This document shows, piece after piece, positions 24,288 through 32,288 of a stretch of 64,000 nucleotides of DNA. This stretch comes from Steroidobacter agaridevorans (GTDB lineage Bacteria; Pseudomonadota; Gammaproteobacteria; Steroidobacterales; Steroidobacteraceae): positions 436,472 through 500,471 of the forward strand of contig NZ_BLJO01000001.1 in NCBI RefSeq assembly GCF_009932555.1, in the 5' to 3' direction. The notes beneath the pieces are model-generated. The model saw nothing but the letters and a program-made list of their open reading frames with translations, had not been told where the DNA came from and searched no databases. Each line of letters opens with the position of its first letter. Position 1 is the first letter of the stretch. Made by a program: the position numbers and the translations under genes.

Positions 24288-25121
24288 ATGACGAAGACAC
24301 TTTCATACTTGCTCGCGGTCTTTATTGCTCTTGCCGCAGGTTGCGGGCAGCACGGTGCAGAGCGCCCGAATTCCTCGACCGCCAAGGCCATCCCGACCAC
24401 GGCCAGCGCCCAGGACTGGCAGAACCTCTCGCAGCTGAAGATCGCCTTCGGACATCAATCGGTGGGAGAAAATGTGCTCTCCGGCATCGAGGCGCTCGCG
24501 CGCGAGCACGACGTTGCAGTCTCCGTCGCCGAGACTCGCGAGGCTTTGGCCGCACCGGGGCTCCATCATTTCAAGATCGGGCGCAACGGCGAGCCGCAGA
24601 GCAAGCTGCAGGACTTCGATGCGGCGATGTCCAATGACATCGCCGGCACGGCCGATATCGCGTTGATGAAGCTGTGCTACATGGATTTCGATTCGGAGCC
24701 GAATCCGCAGCAGCTCGCGCGGGACTACATCGCCGAGTTGGATCGGCTCGCCTCGCGCTTCCCGCAGACCACTTTCGTGCCGGTCACGGCGCCGCTCACC
24801 ACCGTACAGACGGGGCCCAAGGCGCTGATCAAAAAGCTGATGGGCAAGGAGCCGGCGGGCTACGAGGCCAACGCGAAACGCCAGCTGTTCAATGAGACGC
24901 TGCGCCAACACTATGCGGACCGCGATGTGCTGTTCGACATCGCTTCGATCGAGTCGGGCTTCGGCAAGGTGACCATCGAGCGCGATGGCCAGCCCGTCGA
25001 GACGCTGAGCCCCGAGCTCACCTCCGATGGCGGGCACCTCAACGACCAGGGGAAACACCTGATAGGCAACGCGCTGGTGCATCACCTGGCGAACGTTGCA
25101 CGGCCCGACCAGGCGGAGTAG
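24288..25121 (+). CDS. SGNH-like hydrolase, lipoprotein paralogue
   Basis: A 277-residue protein with a lipoprotein signal peptide (hydrophobic residues 5-17, LAAGC with Cys19). The mature part is paralogous to the cytoplasmic protein at 8795-9517: HQSVG (56-60), HFKIGRNG, KLCYMDF, TAPLTTVQTGPKA, PAGYE and SDGGHLNDQGK. Ser58 and Asp247-Gly-Gly-His250 are the candidate catalytic residues in an SGNH-like arrangement; activity is inferred. It is followed after 5 bp by two acetyltransferase-like genes, so removal of an O-acyl group in the periplasm is a reasonable guess. Confidence 0.68.
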   Translation: MTKTLSYLLAVFIALAAGCGQHGAERPNSSTAKAIPTTASAQDWQNLSQLKIAFGHQSVGENVLSGIEALAREHDVAVSVAETREALAAPGLHHFKIGRNGEPQSKLQDFDAAMSNDIAGTADIALMKLCYMDFDSEPNPQQLARDYIAELDRLASRFPQTTFVPVTAPLTTVQTGPKALIKKLMGKEPAGYEANAKRQLFNETLRQHYADRDVLFDIASIESGFGKVTIERDGQPVETLSPELTSDGGHLNDQGKHLIGNALVHHLANVARPDQAE

Positions 25122-25126
25122 CGACG

Positions 25127-25768
25127 ATGGCCGATTCCCTGCTGCGTCAGTTCTGCGCGGACGCGCGCTTCTATCGGCAGCTCAAACATCCGGGGAAGCC
25201 CGCCGGCGGTGTCGGAGCGATGGCGACTGCCCTGGCCAGCCGGGGCTGGTGGTTTCTGGTCTTTCATCGCATCACTCACTACAGCAGTTTCAATCGCAAT
25301 CTGGCGAGCCCGACGTGGTGGCTGGCGCGCATCCTGGAAAGCTTCGGCCGCTATCTGTGCGCCTTGCTGTGCCGATCTGAAATGCTCGGGGATTGCGAGA
25401 TCGTCGGGCCGGTGTTTTTTTCGGACAAGGGCTACTTCCTGATCGGCGCCCGAGGCATCGGCGAAGGCTCGGTCCTGCATCACCGGGTCACGCTGGGCAT
25501 GGCGGTCGCCAATGGCAAGGCCGACCGGCCCACCATCGGCAAGAACGTCTGGATCGGCCCGGACTGCGTGATCGCCGGCGGGCTCGAGATCGGCGATGGC
25601 GCGACCGTGATGCCCGGCAGCTGCCTTACTTTCAGCGTACCGCCGAATGCCGTCGCCAAAGGCAATCCCGCCCGCGTCATCCGCCAAGGGTTCGATAACG
25701 AGGCGTTGCGGCGATCGATGGAGATCATCACCGAGCTTCCGCCCCCTCCTTCCGAAACACCACGATGA
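25127..25768 (+). CDS. Serine acetyltransferase-like hexapeptide-repeat protein (1)
   Basis: A 213-residue left-handed beta-helix acyltransferase. An N-terminal helical part (to about residue 85, with a hydrophobic LVFHRITHYS segment) precedes hexapeptide repeats (about 90-190: GDCEIVGPVFF, IGEGSVLHHRVTLGM, IGKNVWIGPDCVIAGGLEIGDGATVMPGS) and the closing GNPARVI loop. It lacks the full CysE N-terminal domain; relatives in EPS loci acetylate sugars. Operonic with the lipoprotein upstream (5 bp) and overlapping the next gene by 4 bases (ATGA). Confidence 0.85.
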   Translation: MADSLLRQFCADARFYRQLKHPGKPAGGVGAMATALASRGWWFLVFHRITHYSSFNRNLASPTWWLARILESFGRYLCALLCRSEMLGDCEIVGPVFFSDKGYFLIGARGIGEGSVLHHRVTLGMAVANGKADRPTIGKNVWIGPDCVIAGGLEIGDGATVMPGSCLTFSVPPNAVAKGNPARVIRQGFDNEALRRSMEIITELPPPPSETPR

Positions 25769-26337
25769 GAAACGCGTTCGTCGAGGACATCCACCGCTTC
25801 GTCGGGATCAAGCGGGAGCTGACGGCGCGCAAAGCGATCCGAGCGGTCCTGCGAGAGTACGGCCTGCAGGCGCTGATGGGCTATCGCCTGGGCCGCTTCC
25901 TGCTTCGCTCGCGACGCAAGCCTTACCTGTGGCCGGTGCTGCCGTTCAGATGGCTGTTCTATTTTCTGTTGACCGGTTTCGTCCGCGTCTCCTACGACAT
26001 CCGCCTGCATCTCAATGCGGATATCGGTCCGGGTCTATACATCGGGCATTTCGGCGGCATCCTGCTCGACCGCTGCAAGCTCGGCAAACATTGCACGGTT
26101 TCGCAATCTACCCGCATCCATGCCGGCGACGGCGATGTCGGGCCGGTGCTCGGCGACAGGGTCTGGGTGGGCGCGCATGCCCAGATCATCGGACCTCACA
26201 CGATCGGCACCGGCAGCACCGTGAGCGCGGCGGCCACCGTGCTCAGGGATATTCCCGAGAAGACGCTGTGCATGGGCAATCCGGCCCGCGTCGTCATCCA
26301 GGGCTACGACAACACCGTGATCCTGCTGCTCGCCTGA
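25765..26337 (+). CDS. Serine acetyltransferase-like hexapeptide-repeat protein (2)
   Basis: A 190-residue hexapeptide acyltransferase of the serine O-acetyltransferase type found in polysaccharide loci. N-terminal helices are followed by repeats from about residue 85 (IGPGLYIGHFGGILLD, LGKHCTVSQSTRIH, LGDRVWVGAHAQIIGPHTIG, VSAAATVLRDIP) and the GNPARVV loop. The GHFGG and HAGDGD stretches fit the acceptor and CoA sites of CysE-type enzymes. It starts inside the stop of the previous gene and ends 10 bp from the convergent glycosyltransferase. Confidence 0.85.
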   Translation: MRNAFVEDIHRFVGIKRELTARKAIRAVLREYGLQALMGYRLGRFLLRSRRKPYLWPVLPFRWLFYFLLTGFVRVSYDIRLHLNADIGPGLYIGHFGGILLDRCKLGKHCTVSQSTRIHAGDGDVGPVLGDRVWVGAHAQIIGPHTIGTGSTVSAAATVLRDIPEKTLCMGNPARVVIQGYDNTVILLLA

Positions 26338-26347
26338 TCGCGAGATC

Positions 26348-27493
26348 TCAGGAGCGCCGCAAATACAGGCGCTCGTATTCGCGCGCCATGGTCTCGGCGC
26401 TGAACCGTTCGCGAAAGCGATTCTTGCCGTTCGTCGCATAGGTCTGCAACAGATCCGGCGAATCGAGCAGGCGGATGATCGCATCCGCGAGCGCGCCGGG
26501 ATTTTGCGGCGGCACCAGCGCTCCCGTGACGCCGTCGACCACCGCGCTCGAGTTTCCACCCACGTCCGTCGCCACGATGGGGCAACCGGCGGCCATCGCT
26601 TCCAGTATGACCATCGGCAGTCCTTCCCACTTGGAGGGCAGCACGTACAGATCCAGCAGTTTGAGCAACTCGGGAATGTCTTTTCTCGGGCCGCAGAATT
26701 TCACGCGCGCTGCGACGCCGAGTTGCTGCGCTTCCTGCTCCAGATCCTTTCTGAGATCGCCGTCGCCTGCGATGAGCAGCGTCGTGTCGGGGTGCTTCGC
26801 GAGAATGCAAGGCATCGCCTGAAGCAGGAACGTGATGCCTTTCTGATCGCTCAGGCGCACCGCCAGCCCGATGACGCTTCCTTGCTCGTGTATTCCCAAC
26901 TCGCGGCGCTTGGCCTGCCGGTCGATCGTGAGATCGAACCGCGAGCCGTCGATGCCGTTGGGAATCGTGACGATCTTGCGCTTCGGGATCTTCTCATAGC
27001 GCATCAGCTGCTGAGACGTGTGCTCGGAACATCCGACCACGCGATAGGCATACAGGGACATCGCCCATTCGGCGACCATGTATCGCAGCTTGTCCGGGAA
27101 TGCGCGCGCGTGATCGGTGTGAACGACGGTGCGCACTCCCGCCAGCATCGCGCCGATGGTGCCGTCGAAGAACGGCTGGGTATTGTGGGTGTGAACGACG
27201 TCGATGCGCAGTTCGCGCAGCAGCTTCGCCACTTTCCGGAAGGCGAAGTAGTCGGCGCCCCGCTGTTTCTTCTCCAGCAGGTAGACAGGAATTCCCAGCG
27301 CCTCGACATCGCTGGCGAACAAGCCCTTCGATCTCAGGCACAGGACGAAAATTTCAAAGCGGTCGCGATCCAGCGTCCTGCACAGGTTGTAGATGACCTG
27401 CTGCAGCCCTCCCAGATCGAGGTCGTGAGTGATCTGTAACAGTCGCAGCCGCGGCGCGGCGGGTGAAGTGGAGGACACCGGCATTCCTGTCAT
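26348..27493 (-). CDS. GT4-family glycosyltransferase
   Basis: A 381-residue GT-B glycosyltransferase. The N-terminal acceptor domain begins with LLQITHDLDLGGLQQVIYNL, typical of GT4 proteins; the C-terminal donor domain has RLSDQKGITFLLQAM, LLIAGDGDLR and the nucleotide-sugar signature PSKWEGLPMVILEAMAAGCPIVATDVGG with the E-x7-E-like pair. A cytoplasmic-face transfer of a hexose to a lipid-linked intermediate is expected. Met4 is an alternative start. It is 15 bp downstream of the DegT-like gene. Confidence 0.88.
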   Translation of the reverse strand: MTGMPVSSTSPAAPRLRLLQITHDLDLGGLQQVIYNLCRTLDRDRFEIFVLCLRSKGLFASDVEALGIPVYLLEKKQRGADYFAFRKVAKLLRELRIDVVHTHNTQPFFDGTIGAMLAGVRTVVHTDHARAFPDKLRYMVAEWAMSLYAYRVVGCSEHTSQQLMRYEKIPKRKIVTIPNGIDGSRFDLTIDRQAKRRELGIHEQGSVIGLAVRLSDQKGITFLLQAMPCILAKHPDTTLLIAGDGDLRKDLEQEAQQLGVAARVKFCGPRKDIPELLKLLDLYVLPSKWEGLPMVILEAMAAGCPIVATDVGGNSSAVVDGVTGALVPPQNPGALADAIIRLLDSPDLLQTYATNGKNRFRERFSAETMAREYERLYLRRS

Positions 27494-27508
27494 TTCTGAG
27501 AATTCGTA

Positions 27509-28669
27509 TCAATGCCCGAGGAGATTCGCGGCGCGCCGAATCGTCACATCGTCGACGTCCTCGTGCACGGGCAGCGTCAACAGCCGACCTGCGAAATCGC
27601 GTGCGCGCGCAACGTCGCTCTGAACCGTGACGAGCGGCCCCACGTGCTCGATGTCGGGCATCGCCTGCGCGTACATGATCGATGCGCCAAGACCGGCTTG
27701 CCGCAGTCGAGCATAGGCTGCATCGCGAAGGACCTTCGATCTCATCAGAATCGGATAACGCAGGAGCGCGTAGTCGGACGGCACACCGTGCGTCTGCGGA
27801 AGGTCGATCACATCGGGGCCCACGCGAGCGAGCGCCTCGCGCCACTTCTCCTGCACGTCGAGTCTTCTGGAAACATATCGCCTGACGTTGGCAGGCAGTC
27901 GCTCCCGGTGCGAGGGAGGCATCCCGGCGATCTCATCCAGCGGGTGGTACTTCGTGAGGCCGATGCCCAGGAACGGCAACTTCTCCGCGATGCCGTACAC
28001 CCGGGGATGGATCAACGTGTTGTAGATGGCCACCTGGGCGGAATCCGCCAATACAGCGCCTGCGGCGCGCGACGGCGGCGCCGGCGGACTTTCCATGCCT
28101 CCGGCGATGAGCAAGGCCCCACCCCCAAGCACATTGACCGGCTTGCCGCGCCCGAAGCTGAGAACGACGTAGTCGCCGAAGAATCGCTGTGCGGGCGCGC
28201 GGGGAAACCACTGTGCGCTGTCCTCTATCAGGACAACATTTCGCTCCCCGATGATCGTACGCAGCCTGCTGGGATCGGGGCGCACGCCTAGAAACGTGAC
28301 GGCGACAATCGCGGCGGTGTTGGAACTCAGGAGTGCAGAGACGGCGTCAAGGTCATATTCCGGGGAGTCCTGCCGCAGGTCCGCGAGCATGGGCCGGGCA
28401 CCTGCGTACACGGCGGCGGCGACGAGATCGGGACATCCATACGCCGGCAGGATCACTTCGGGGCTACTCCCCCCTGCCCGCTTGCACGCCATGCGTATGG
28501 CCGACGACAGGGCCGCCGTCCCCGAACTCAGATGCTGGACGCGATAGCCCTCGGCCAGCGCCTCGACCGCGGGGCTGTCCGTGTCCTCGGACGAAACGAT
28601 GCGGTTGCCCACGGGACGCAGTGAACGCAGCGTCATGGAATCGTCGCTGCGAGGAACATCACCCGACAA
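27509..28669 (-). CDS. DegT/DnrJ/EryC1-type PLP-dependent aminotransferase-like protein
   Basis: A 386-residue fold-type I PLP protein. The cofactor phosphate/substrate segment SSGTAALSSAIRMA, the pyridine-ring Asp in VVLIEDSAQ, and the Schiff-base Lys in SFGRGKPVNVLGGGAL are visible. Family members transaminate keto-sugars for glycan synthesis; the region after the Lys is GGGALL, as usual. It is somewhat divergent and slightly Arg-rich at the N-terminus; ATG 28636 (residue 12) is an equally good start. Operonic with the GT4 gene 15 bp downstream. Substrate not predictable. Confidence 0.75.
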   Translation of the reverse strand: MSGDVPRSDDSMTLRSLRPVGNRIVSSEDTDSPAVEALAEGYRVQHLSSGTAALSSAIRMACKRAGGSSPEVILPAYGCPDLVAAAVYAGARPMLADLRQDSPEYDLDAVSALLSSNTAAIVAVTFLGVRPDPSRLRTIIGERNVVLIEDSAQWFPRAPAQRFFGDYVVLSFGRGKPVNVLGGGALLIAGGMESPPAPPSRAAGAVLADSAQVAIYNTLIHPRVYGIAEKLPFLGIGLTKYHPLDEIAGMPPSHRERLPANVRRYVSRRLDVQEKWREALARVGPDVIDLPQTHGVPSDYALLRYPILMRSKVLRDAAYARLRQAGLGASIMYAQAMPDIEHVGPLVTVQSDVARARDFAGRLLTLPVHEDVDDVTIRRAANLLGH

Positions 28670-28934
28670 CCTGCCGGATAGGAAATGGTCTTCACTCGAA
28701 GTAGCTGTAAGGCGGCTTATCGGGGACGCACAAAAGACCCGTCGAGACTGCGCCGGATCGGTCTTGTTCTTGCGTCTGATCGAGGCGTCGAAGCGGAGCG
28801 GAAGTGTAGTCGACTTCGATTTGCCGGACTAGCGGCTACATCACAGGAGGGGATTTCGAGAACTGGATCACACTTTGCGGGCGGATCCTGCGCGGATGCC
28901 CGGACCGGAAGTCCGGGCATCCGCTGCGCTGGAG
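28670..28934. other. Intergenic region with hairpin
   Basis: A 265-base stretch between the DegT-like and lectin/lyase-like genes. No believable gene; it contains the perfect 14-bp inverted repeat listed next and must hold the promoter for the DegT-GT pair. Confidence 0.55.
28892..28924. terminator. Perfect 14-bp inverted repeat after the lectin/lyase-like gene
   Basis: GCGGATGCCCGGAC (28892-28905) and GTCCGGGCATCCGC (28911-28924) with the 5-base loop CGGAA begin 10 bases beyond the stop codon of the minus-strand gene. There is no U-tract, so it is either a U-less terminator, an mRNA 3' stabiliser or a REP-like element. Confidence 0.55.
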
Positions 28935-29786
28935 TTACTGCACCGACAGGTTCGCAGGCGCCCGAGGGGTCGGGCCCGACGAGCGGTCGAGGGTCGTCGA
29001 CAGGTACAGGTCGTCGATATAACGGCTCACCGACGTGCCAGGGCCGCCGAACACGGCGCCGGAGTAATTGCCGCCGAACCACATGCTCTGCCAGCCCGTG
29101 CCATTGGGCACGCCACGGCTCGAGGATTTCCAGACCACATTCTTGCGGTCGAGGACCAGCTTGTCGTCGATCCAGACCTGCATGACGCCGTCGGCGACAT
29201 CCACGCCCGAATTCAGGACCAGCCAGGTTTCCATCTTGTACCAATGGCCGGTGCGAATGTACGGCAGATTGTTGCCAAATAGCGTGCTCGAGGCGTAGGT
29301 GGCTTCGATGTCCTGGTTGTAGACCGCCATGCACAGGCCTCTGGCGTACTGGTCGCTGGTCGAGCCGCTATAGGTCTGCCAGATCAGCTTTTCGGACATG
29401 TAGGCGTATGCCGAGCCGTCCGAGCCATAGCTGAAATCCGGACGGGTGAAATAGCGCGAGGTCTTCAGACCGACCGGCCAGTTGCCCTCCCAGCCCGGGC
29501 CAAAGTACTCGTACTTGCGGATGTACAGAGACTTGGTCGCGGGAAACGCAGCCGGCTTCAGCTCGACGCCCGCCTCATCCCTCGGGTAAACGATCTTGAC
29601 GGCCCGCGAACCGGAGTGCGCCTGTTCCGTCGACAGTGAAACCTGCACGCCCTCGTACGAGTTGACGTCGTAGAAAATCGAGTCCAGCGTGCCTGATTCC
29701 AGATCACTGCTGAAGATCGGGGCGGCAAGGGCGCCCGATGCATGCCCCAGCACGGCAATCAGCAGCGCGGATTTCAACAACTTCAT
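28935..29786 (-). CDS. Secreted concanavalin A-like (polysaccharide lyase/lectin-type) protein
   Basis: A 283-residue exported protein. The Sec signal peptide ends in GALA before APIF, about residue 21. The mature part resembles beta-jelly-roll polysaccharide lyases and related carbohydrate-binding proteins: an early FSSDLESGTLD strand, IRKYEYFGPGW, RTGHWYKMETWLVLNSGV, MQVWIDDKLVLDRKNV and MWFGGNYSGA. I chose ATG 29786 because GAGAGG lies 8 bases upstream and the signal peptide starts there; an upstream Met would add 8 residues. It could bind, cut or remodel the exopolysaccharide. No PEP-CTERM tail is present. Confidence 0.68.
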   Translation of the reverse strand: MKLLKSALLIAVLGHASGALAAPIFSSDLESGTLDSIFYDVNSYEGVQVSLSTEQAHSGSRAVKIVYPRDEAGVELKPAAFPATKSLYIRKYEYFGPGWEGNWPVGLKTSRYFTRPDFSYGSDGSAYAYMSEKLIWQTYSGSTSDQYARGLCMAVYNQDIEATYASSTLFGNNLPYIRTGHWYKMETWLVLNSGVDVADGVMQVWIDDKLVLDRKNVVWKSSSRGVPNGTGWQSMWFGGNYSGAVFGGPGTSVSRYIDDLYLSTTLDRSSGPTPRAPANLSVQ

Positions 29787-30162
29787 TTTCAATACCTCTC
29801 GAACGAGCATACTCGATACATATTCATGCTATGCAGTTGGCTTTCCTACGGACGTGCGTTGCGTCACGCCTTGCATGCCACCCACTTGACGTGCTGCCAA
29901 TTTAACGCCCCTTCCGCGCTGGGGCACTATCGGACAGCTCCTGAAATCCCGGCATCACAAACCCGGCGTCTATAAAATAGAACAGAAACGTAATCTTATG
30001 AATTCGTCGGCCCCAGGCGACTGGGCGGCGCCGAAAAACGACGTCGCCGACCGACGACAGATGCGTCGCGAAAGCGAGACTTGACCACGGAATCGTCGCA
30101 GAAACGTTATGTATGATGCGCCAGCGACGTCTACCAGAACAGACCGAACAACTCATCACGCC
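29787..30162. other. Divergent intergenic region
   Basis: About 376 bases, relatively A/T-rich around 29965-30000 (TATAAAATAG near 29971), between the minus-strand secreted protein and the plus-strand deacetylase. No gene seen. If the deacetylase starts at 30109, the gap shrinks accordingly. Confidence 0.55.
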
Positions 30163-31200
30163 ATGGCATTGAAGTCTCCCCTGTCCGGGGTCAAAGGCCT
30201 CCTCCGTTCCGGGGCATCGCACGCCTACTATGCGAGCGGGCATCACAGGCGCGCCAATCTCGGGCAGTTTGTCATCCTGATGTATCACCGGGTGCTGCCG
30301 GATGGCGATCCTTACATCCCTTATATCCAGCCCGGCATGTATGTTCGCGCGTCTTCGTTCGAGAAGCAGCTGGAATTTCTTACCGACGCTTATCAGATCG
30401 TTTCGCTGCAGGAGATGCTCGAGCTGATCGAGACCGGACGGGCGTCGAGCGAGCGCCAGTATTGCGTCATCACTTTCGACGACGGTTGGCGGGACAACTA
30501 CCAATACGCCTTCCCGCTACTGAAGAAATTCTCGGCGCCCGCTACGATCTTTCTCACGGCCTCGTTCGTCGGCACTCATCGTCTTTTCTGGCATGAGAAA
30601 GTGTCCAAACTGTTTTATCTCGCCCGTAGCAGCGGCAAGCAGCCGGCGCCGTCGGCACACGAAAGCGACGCGGCCGGCTCGCTGCTCATGCGCCATCTTT
30701 TCTCCGCGGAGGGCACCGCGACCGCCGTCGATACGGCCATCGAGGGCCTCAAATCGCTCCCCGTTGCGCAAATCGAAGAGGTCGTGGAGCGCGTGGCCGC
30801 GCGACTGGGCATCAGCTTCGAGAACGAGCGCACGATGTTGAGCTGGGAAGAAATCCGTGAAATGGGCAAGAGCGGGATCAGTTTCGGCTCGCATACCTGC
30901 GAGCACCGGATCCTGACCCAGATCGATCTGGCCACCGCCGCCGAGGAAATCACAGGATCGATGACGCAGCTGCGGAGCCGGGAGCCGGATCTGAACTATG
31001 TCCCGGTGTTCTGTTATCCCAACGGACGCTATAACGAGCAGATCCGGTCGCTGGTCATCGAAGCGGGATATTCGGCCGCCGTCACGACGAAGCTCGGCCG
31101 GCAATCCCGGGAACTGACGGATCCGTTCGCCATCGCGCGAATCGGCGTTCACGACGATATCGCACATAGCAAGTCACTGTTCTCATTGCGACTGCGCTGA
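30163..31200 (+). CDS. Polysaccharide deacetylase (NodB homology)
   Basis: A CE4-type deacetylase of about 345 residues. NodB motif 1 is VITFDDGWRDNYQYA, with the catalytic and metal-binding Asp pair; motif 2 is SHTCEHRIL (HxxxH metal site); motif 3 is FCYPNGRYN. It would remove N- or O-acetyl groups from a glycan. No clear signal peptide is seen, so action on a lipid-linked cytoplasmic intermediate is possible. ATG 30163 is preferred by homology of the start (MALKSP), with ATG 30109 in frame upstream; neither has a good Shine-Dalgarno. Followed after 8 bp by an acyltransferase gene. Confidence 0.87.
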   Translation: MALKSPLSGVKGLLRSGASHAYYASGHHRRANLGQFVILMYHRVLPDGDPYIPYIQPGMYVRASSFEKQLEFLTDAYQIVSLQEMLELIETGRASSERQYCVITFDDGWRDNYQYAFPLLKKFSAPATIFLTASFVGTHRLFWHEKVSKLFYLARSSGKQPAPSAHESDAAGSLLMRHLFSAEGTATAVDTAIEGLKSLPVAQIEEVVERVAARLGISFENERTMLSWEEIREMGKSGISFGSHTCEHRILTQIDLATAAEEITGSMTQLRSREPDLNYVPVFCYPNGRYNEQIRSLVIEAGYSAAVTTKLGRQSRELTDPFAIARIGVHDDIAHSKSLFSLRLR

Positions 31201-31208
31201 GTCGAACG

Positions 31209-32282
31209 ATGTTGAGATGGTTGAGCGTAACTGGCGCGGAGTCCCGGCTGACGGCCATGGAGGGGCTGCGCGCCTACGCCGCTGGCATCGTGTTCCTGTT
31301 TCATTCGGCCTTGCTCATGCAGGAGCAGCAGCACGCCGCCGGGCCCGTGATCGACTGGATGCTGCACTCTCAGTACGGCGTCGACATCTTCTTCATCCTG
31401 TCCGGATACCTGATCGCGGGCATCGCCTCGAAGCCGGGATTTCGACTGGGTACTTATCTCAGCCACCGTGCGCTGCGGATCTATCCCGCGTTTCTCGGAA
31501 CGCTCTTGATGTGTCTGATCGGGCTCGCCGTGCTGCGGGGCGAGCATGTCAGCTTCGAACGCCTCGTCGGCAACCTCTTCTTTCTGAACGGCGCGTTCGG
31601 CCTCGGCGTGCAGGCGATCAACGGAGTGACCTGGTCGCTGTTCTTCGAGTTCAGCTTTTATATAGCGTTTCCGCTCCTGTATCGCCACTTCGGGCTGGCG
31701 CGCACGATGGTGATATGCGCAGTGCTCATCGCCATGCTCGGCCATCTGGACACGCGCTTCGTCCGCTTCATGTTCTTCTTCGCCGGCGTGTGGCTTCGGC
31801 TGCGAGACTCATCGCAACCCTGGGCCAGCGAGCGATTCGCGATCGCATTCTATCTGCTGGTCACGACCGGCACGATCTACCTGCAGAAGTATCTCGTGTT
31901 CGCTGCGCTCTATGTGCCGGCGGCAACATTGATCGTCGATCACGCGCTGCATACGAAAGGCGTGCTGCAACGGGTTTTCTCCCGACCCGCGCTGCGGGTC
32001 CTCGGCAATGTCTCGTACAGCTTTTATCTGGTCCAGCCGATCGGTTTGCTGGCCGCGCGCTATGCCATCGAGCCGTTGGGACTTGCCGGCGTATCGTGGT
32101 GTATCGCGCTCCTGGTCGTGGGGTTTGCGATTACATTTGTATTGTCGTCACTCAGCTTCGTGGCGCTGGAGCGGCCGTACTTCACTTACAGGCACCTGCT
32201 CGTGCCTGGGGATTCCAAACAACGCTCGCGGCAGGACACGCCCGTCGCAGCGCCGGGCGCCGATGCGAAAGAGCAAGTCTGA
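31209..32282 (+). CDS. Acyltransferase 3 family membrane protein
   Basis: A 357-residue polytopic acyltransferase, second of its family in the window. The N-terminus has AMEGLRAYAAGIVFLFHSAL with the conserved His, then YGVDIFFILSGYLIAG, SHRALRIYPAFLG, and GVTWSLFFEFSFYIAFPL. About ten transmembrane stretches follow. It probably O-acylates the sugar exposed by the deacetylase-containing pathway. It is 8 bp behind the deacetylase and 6 bp from the convergent CapK-like gene. Confidence 0.88.
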   Translation: MLRWLSVTGAESRLTAMEGLRAYAAGIVFLFHSALLMQEQQHAAGPVIDWMLHSQYGVDIFFILSGYLIAGIASKPGFRLGTYLSHRALRIYPAFLGTLLMCLIGLAVLRGEHVSFERLVGNLFFLNGAFGLGVQAINGVTWSLFFEFSFYIAFPLLYRHFGLARTMVICAVLIAMLGHLDTRFVRFMFFFAGVWLRLRDSSQPWASERFAIAFYLLVTTGTIYLQKYLVFAALYVPAATLIVDHALHTKGVLQRVFSRPALRVLGNVSYSFYLVQPIGLLAARYAIEPLGLAGVSWCIALLVVGFAITFVLSSLSFVALERPYFTYRHLLVPGDSKQRSRQDTPVAAPGADAKEQV

Positions 32283-32288
32283 GAACGA

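Noticed and set aside
24059-24637. A plus-strand frame running through the 23891-24287 gap
   Set aside because: Its second half overlaps the lipoprotein gene in another frame, and the Arg/Cys/Ser-rich product resembles nothing.
29850-29866. GG-N10-GC spacing on the minus strand upstream of the secreted lectin/lyase-like gene as a sigma-54 promoter
   Set aside because: Only the GG/GC spacing fits; the -24 element (GGAAAG) is a poor match to TGGCAC, so chance is likely.
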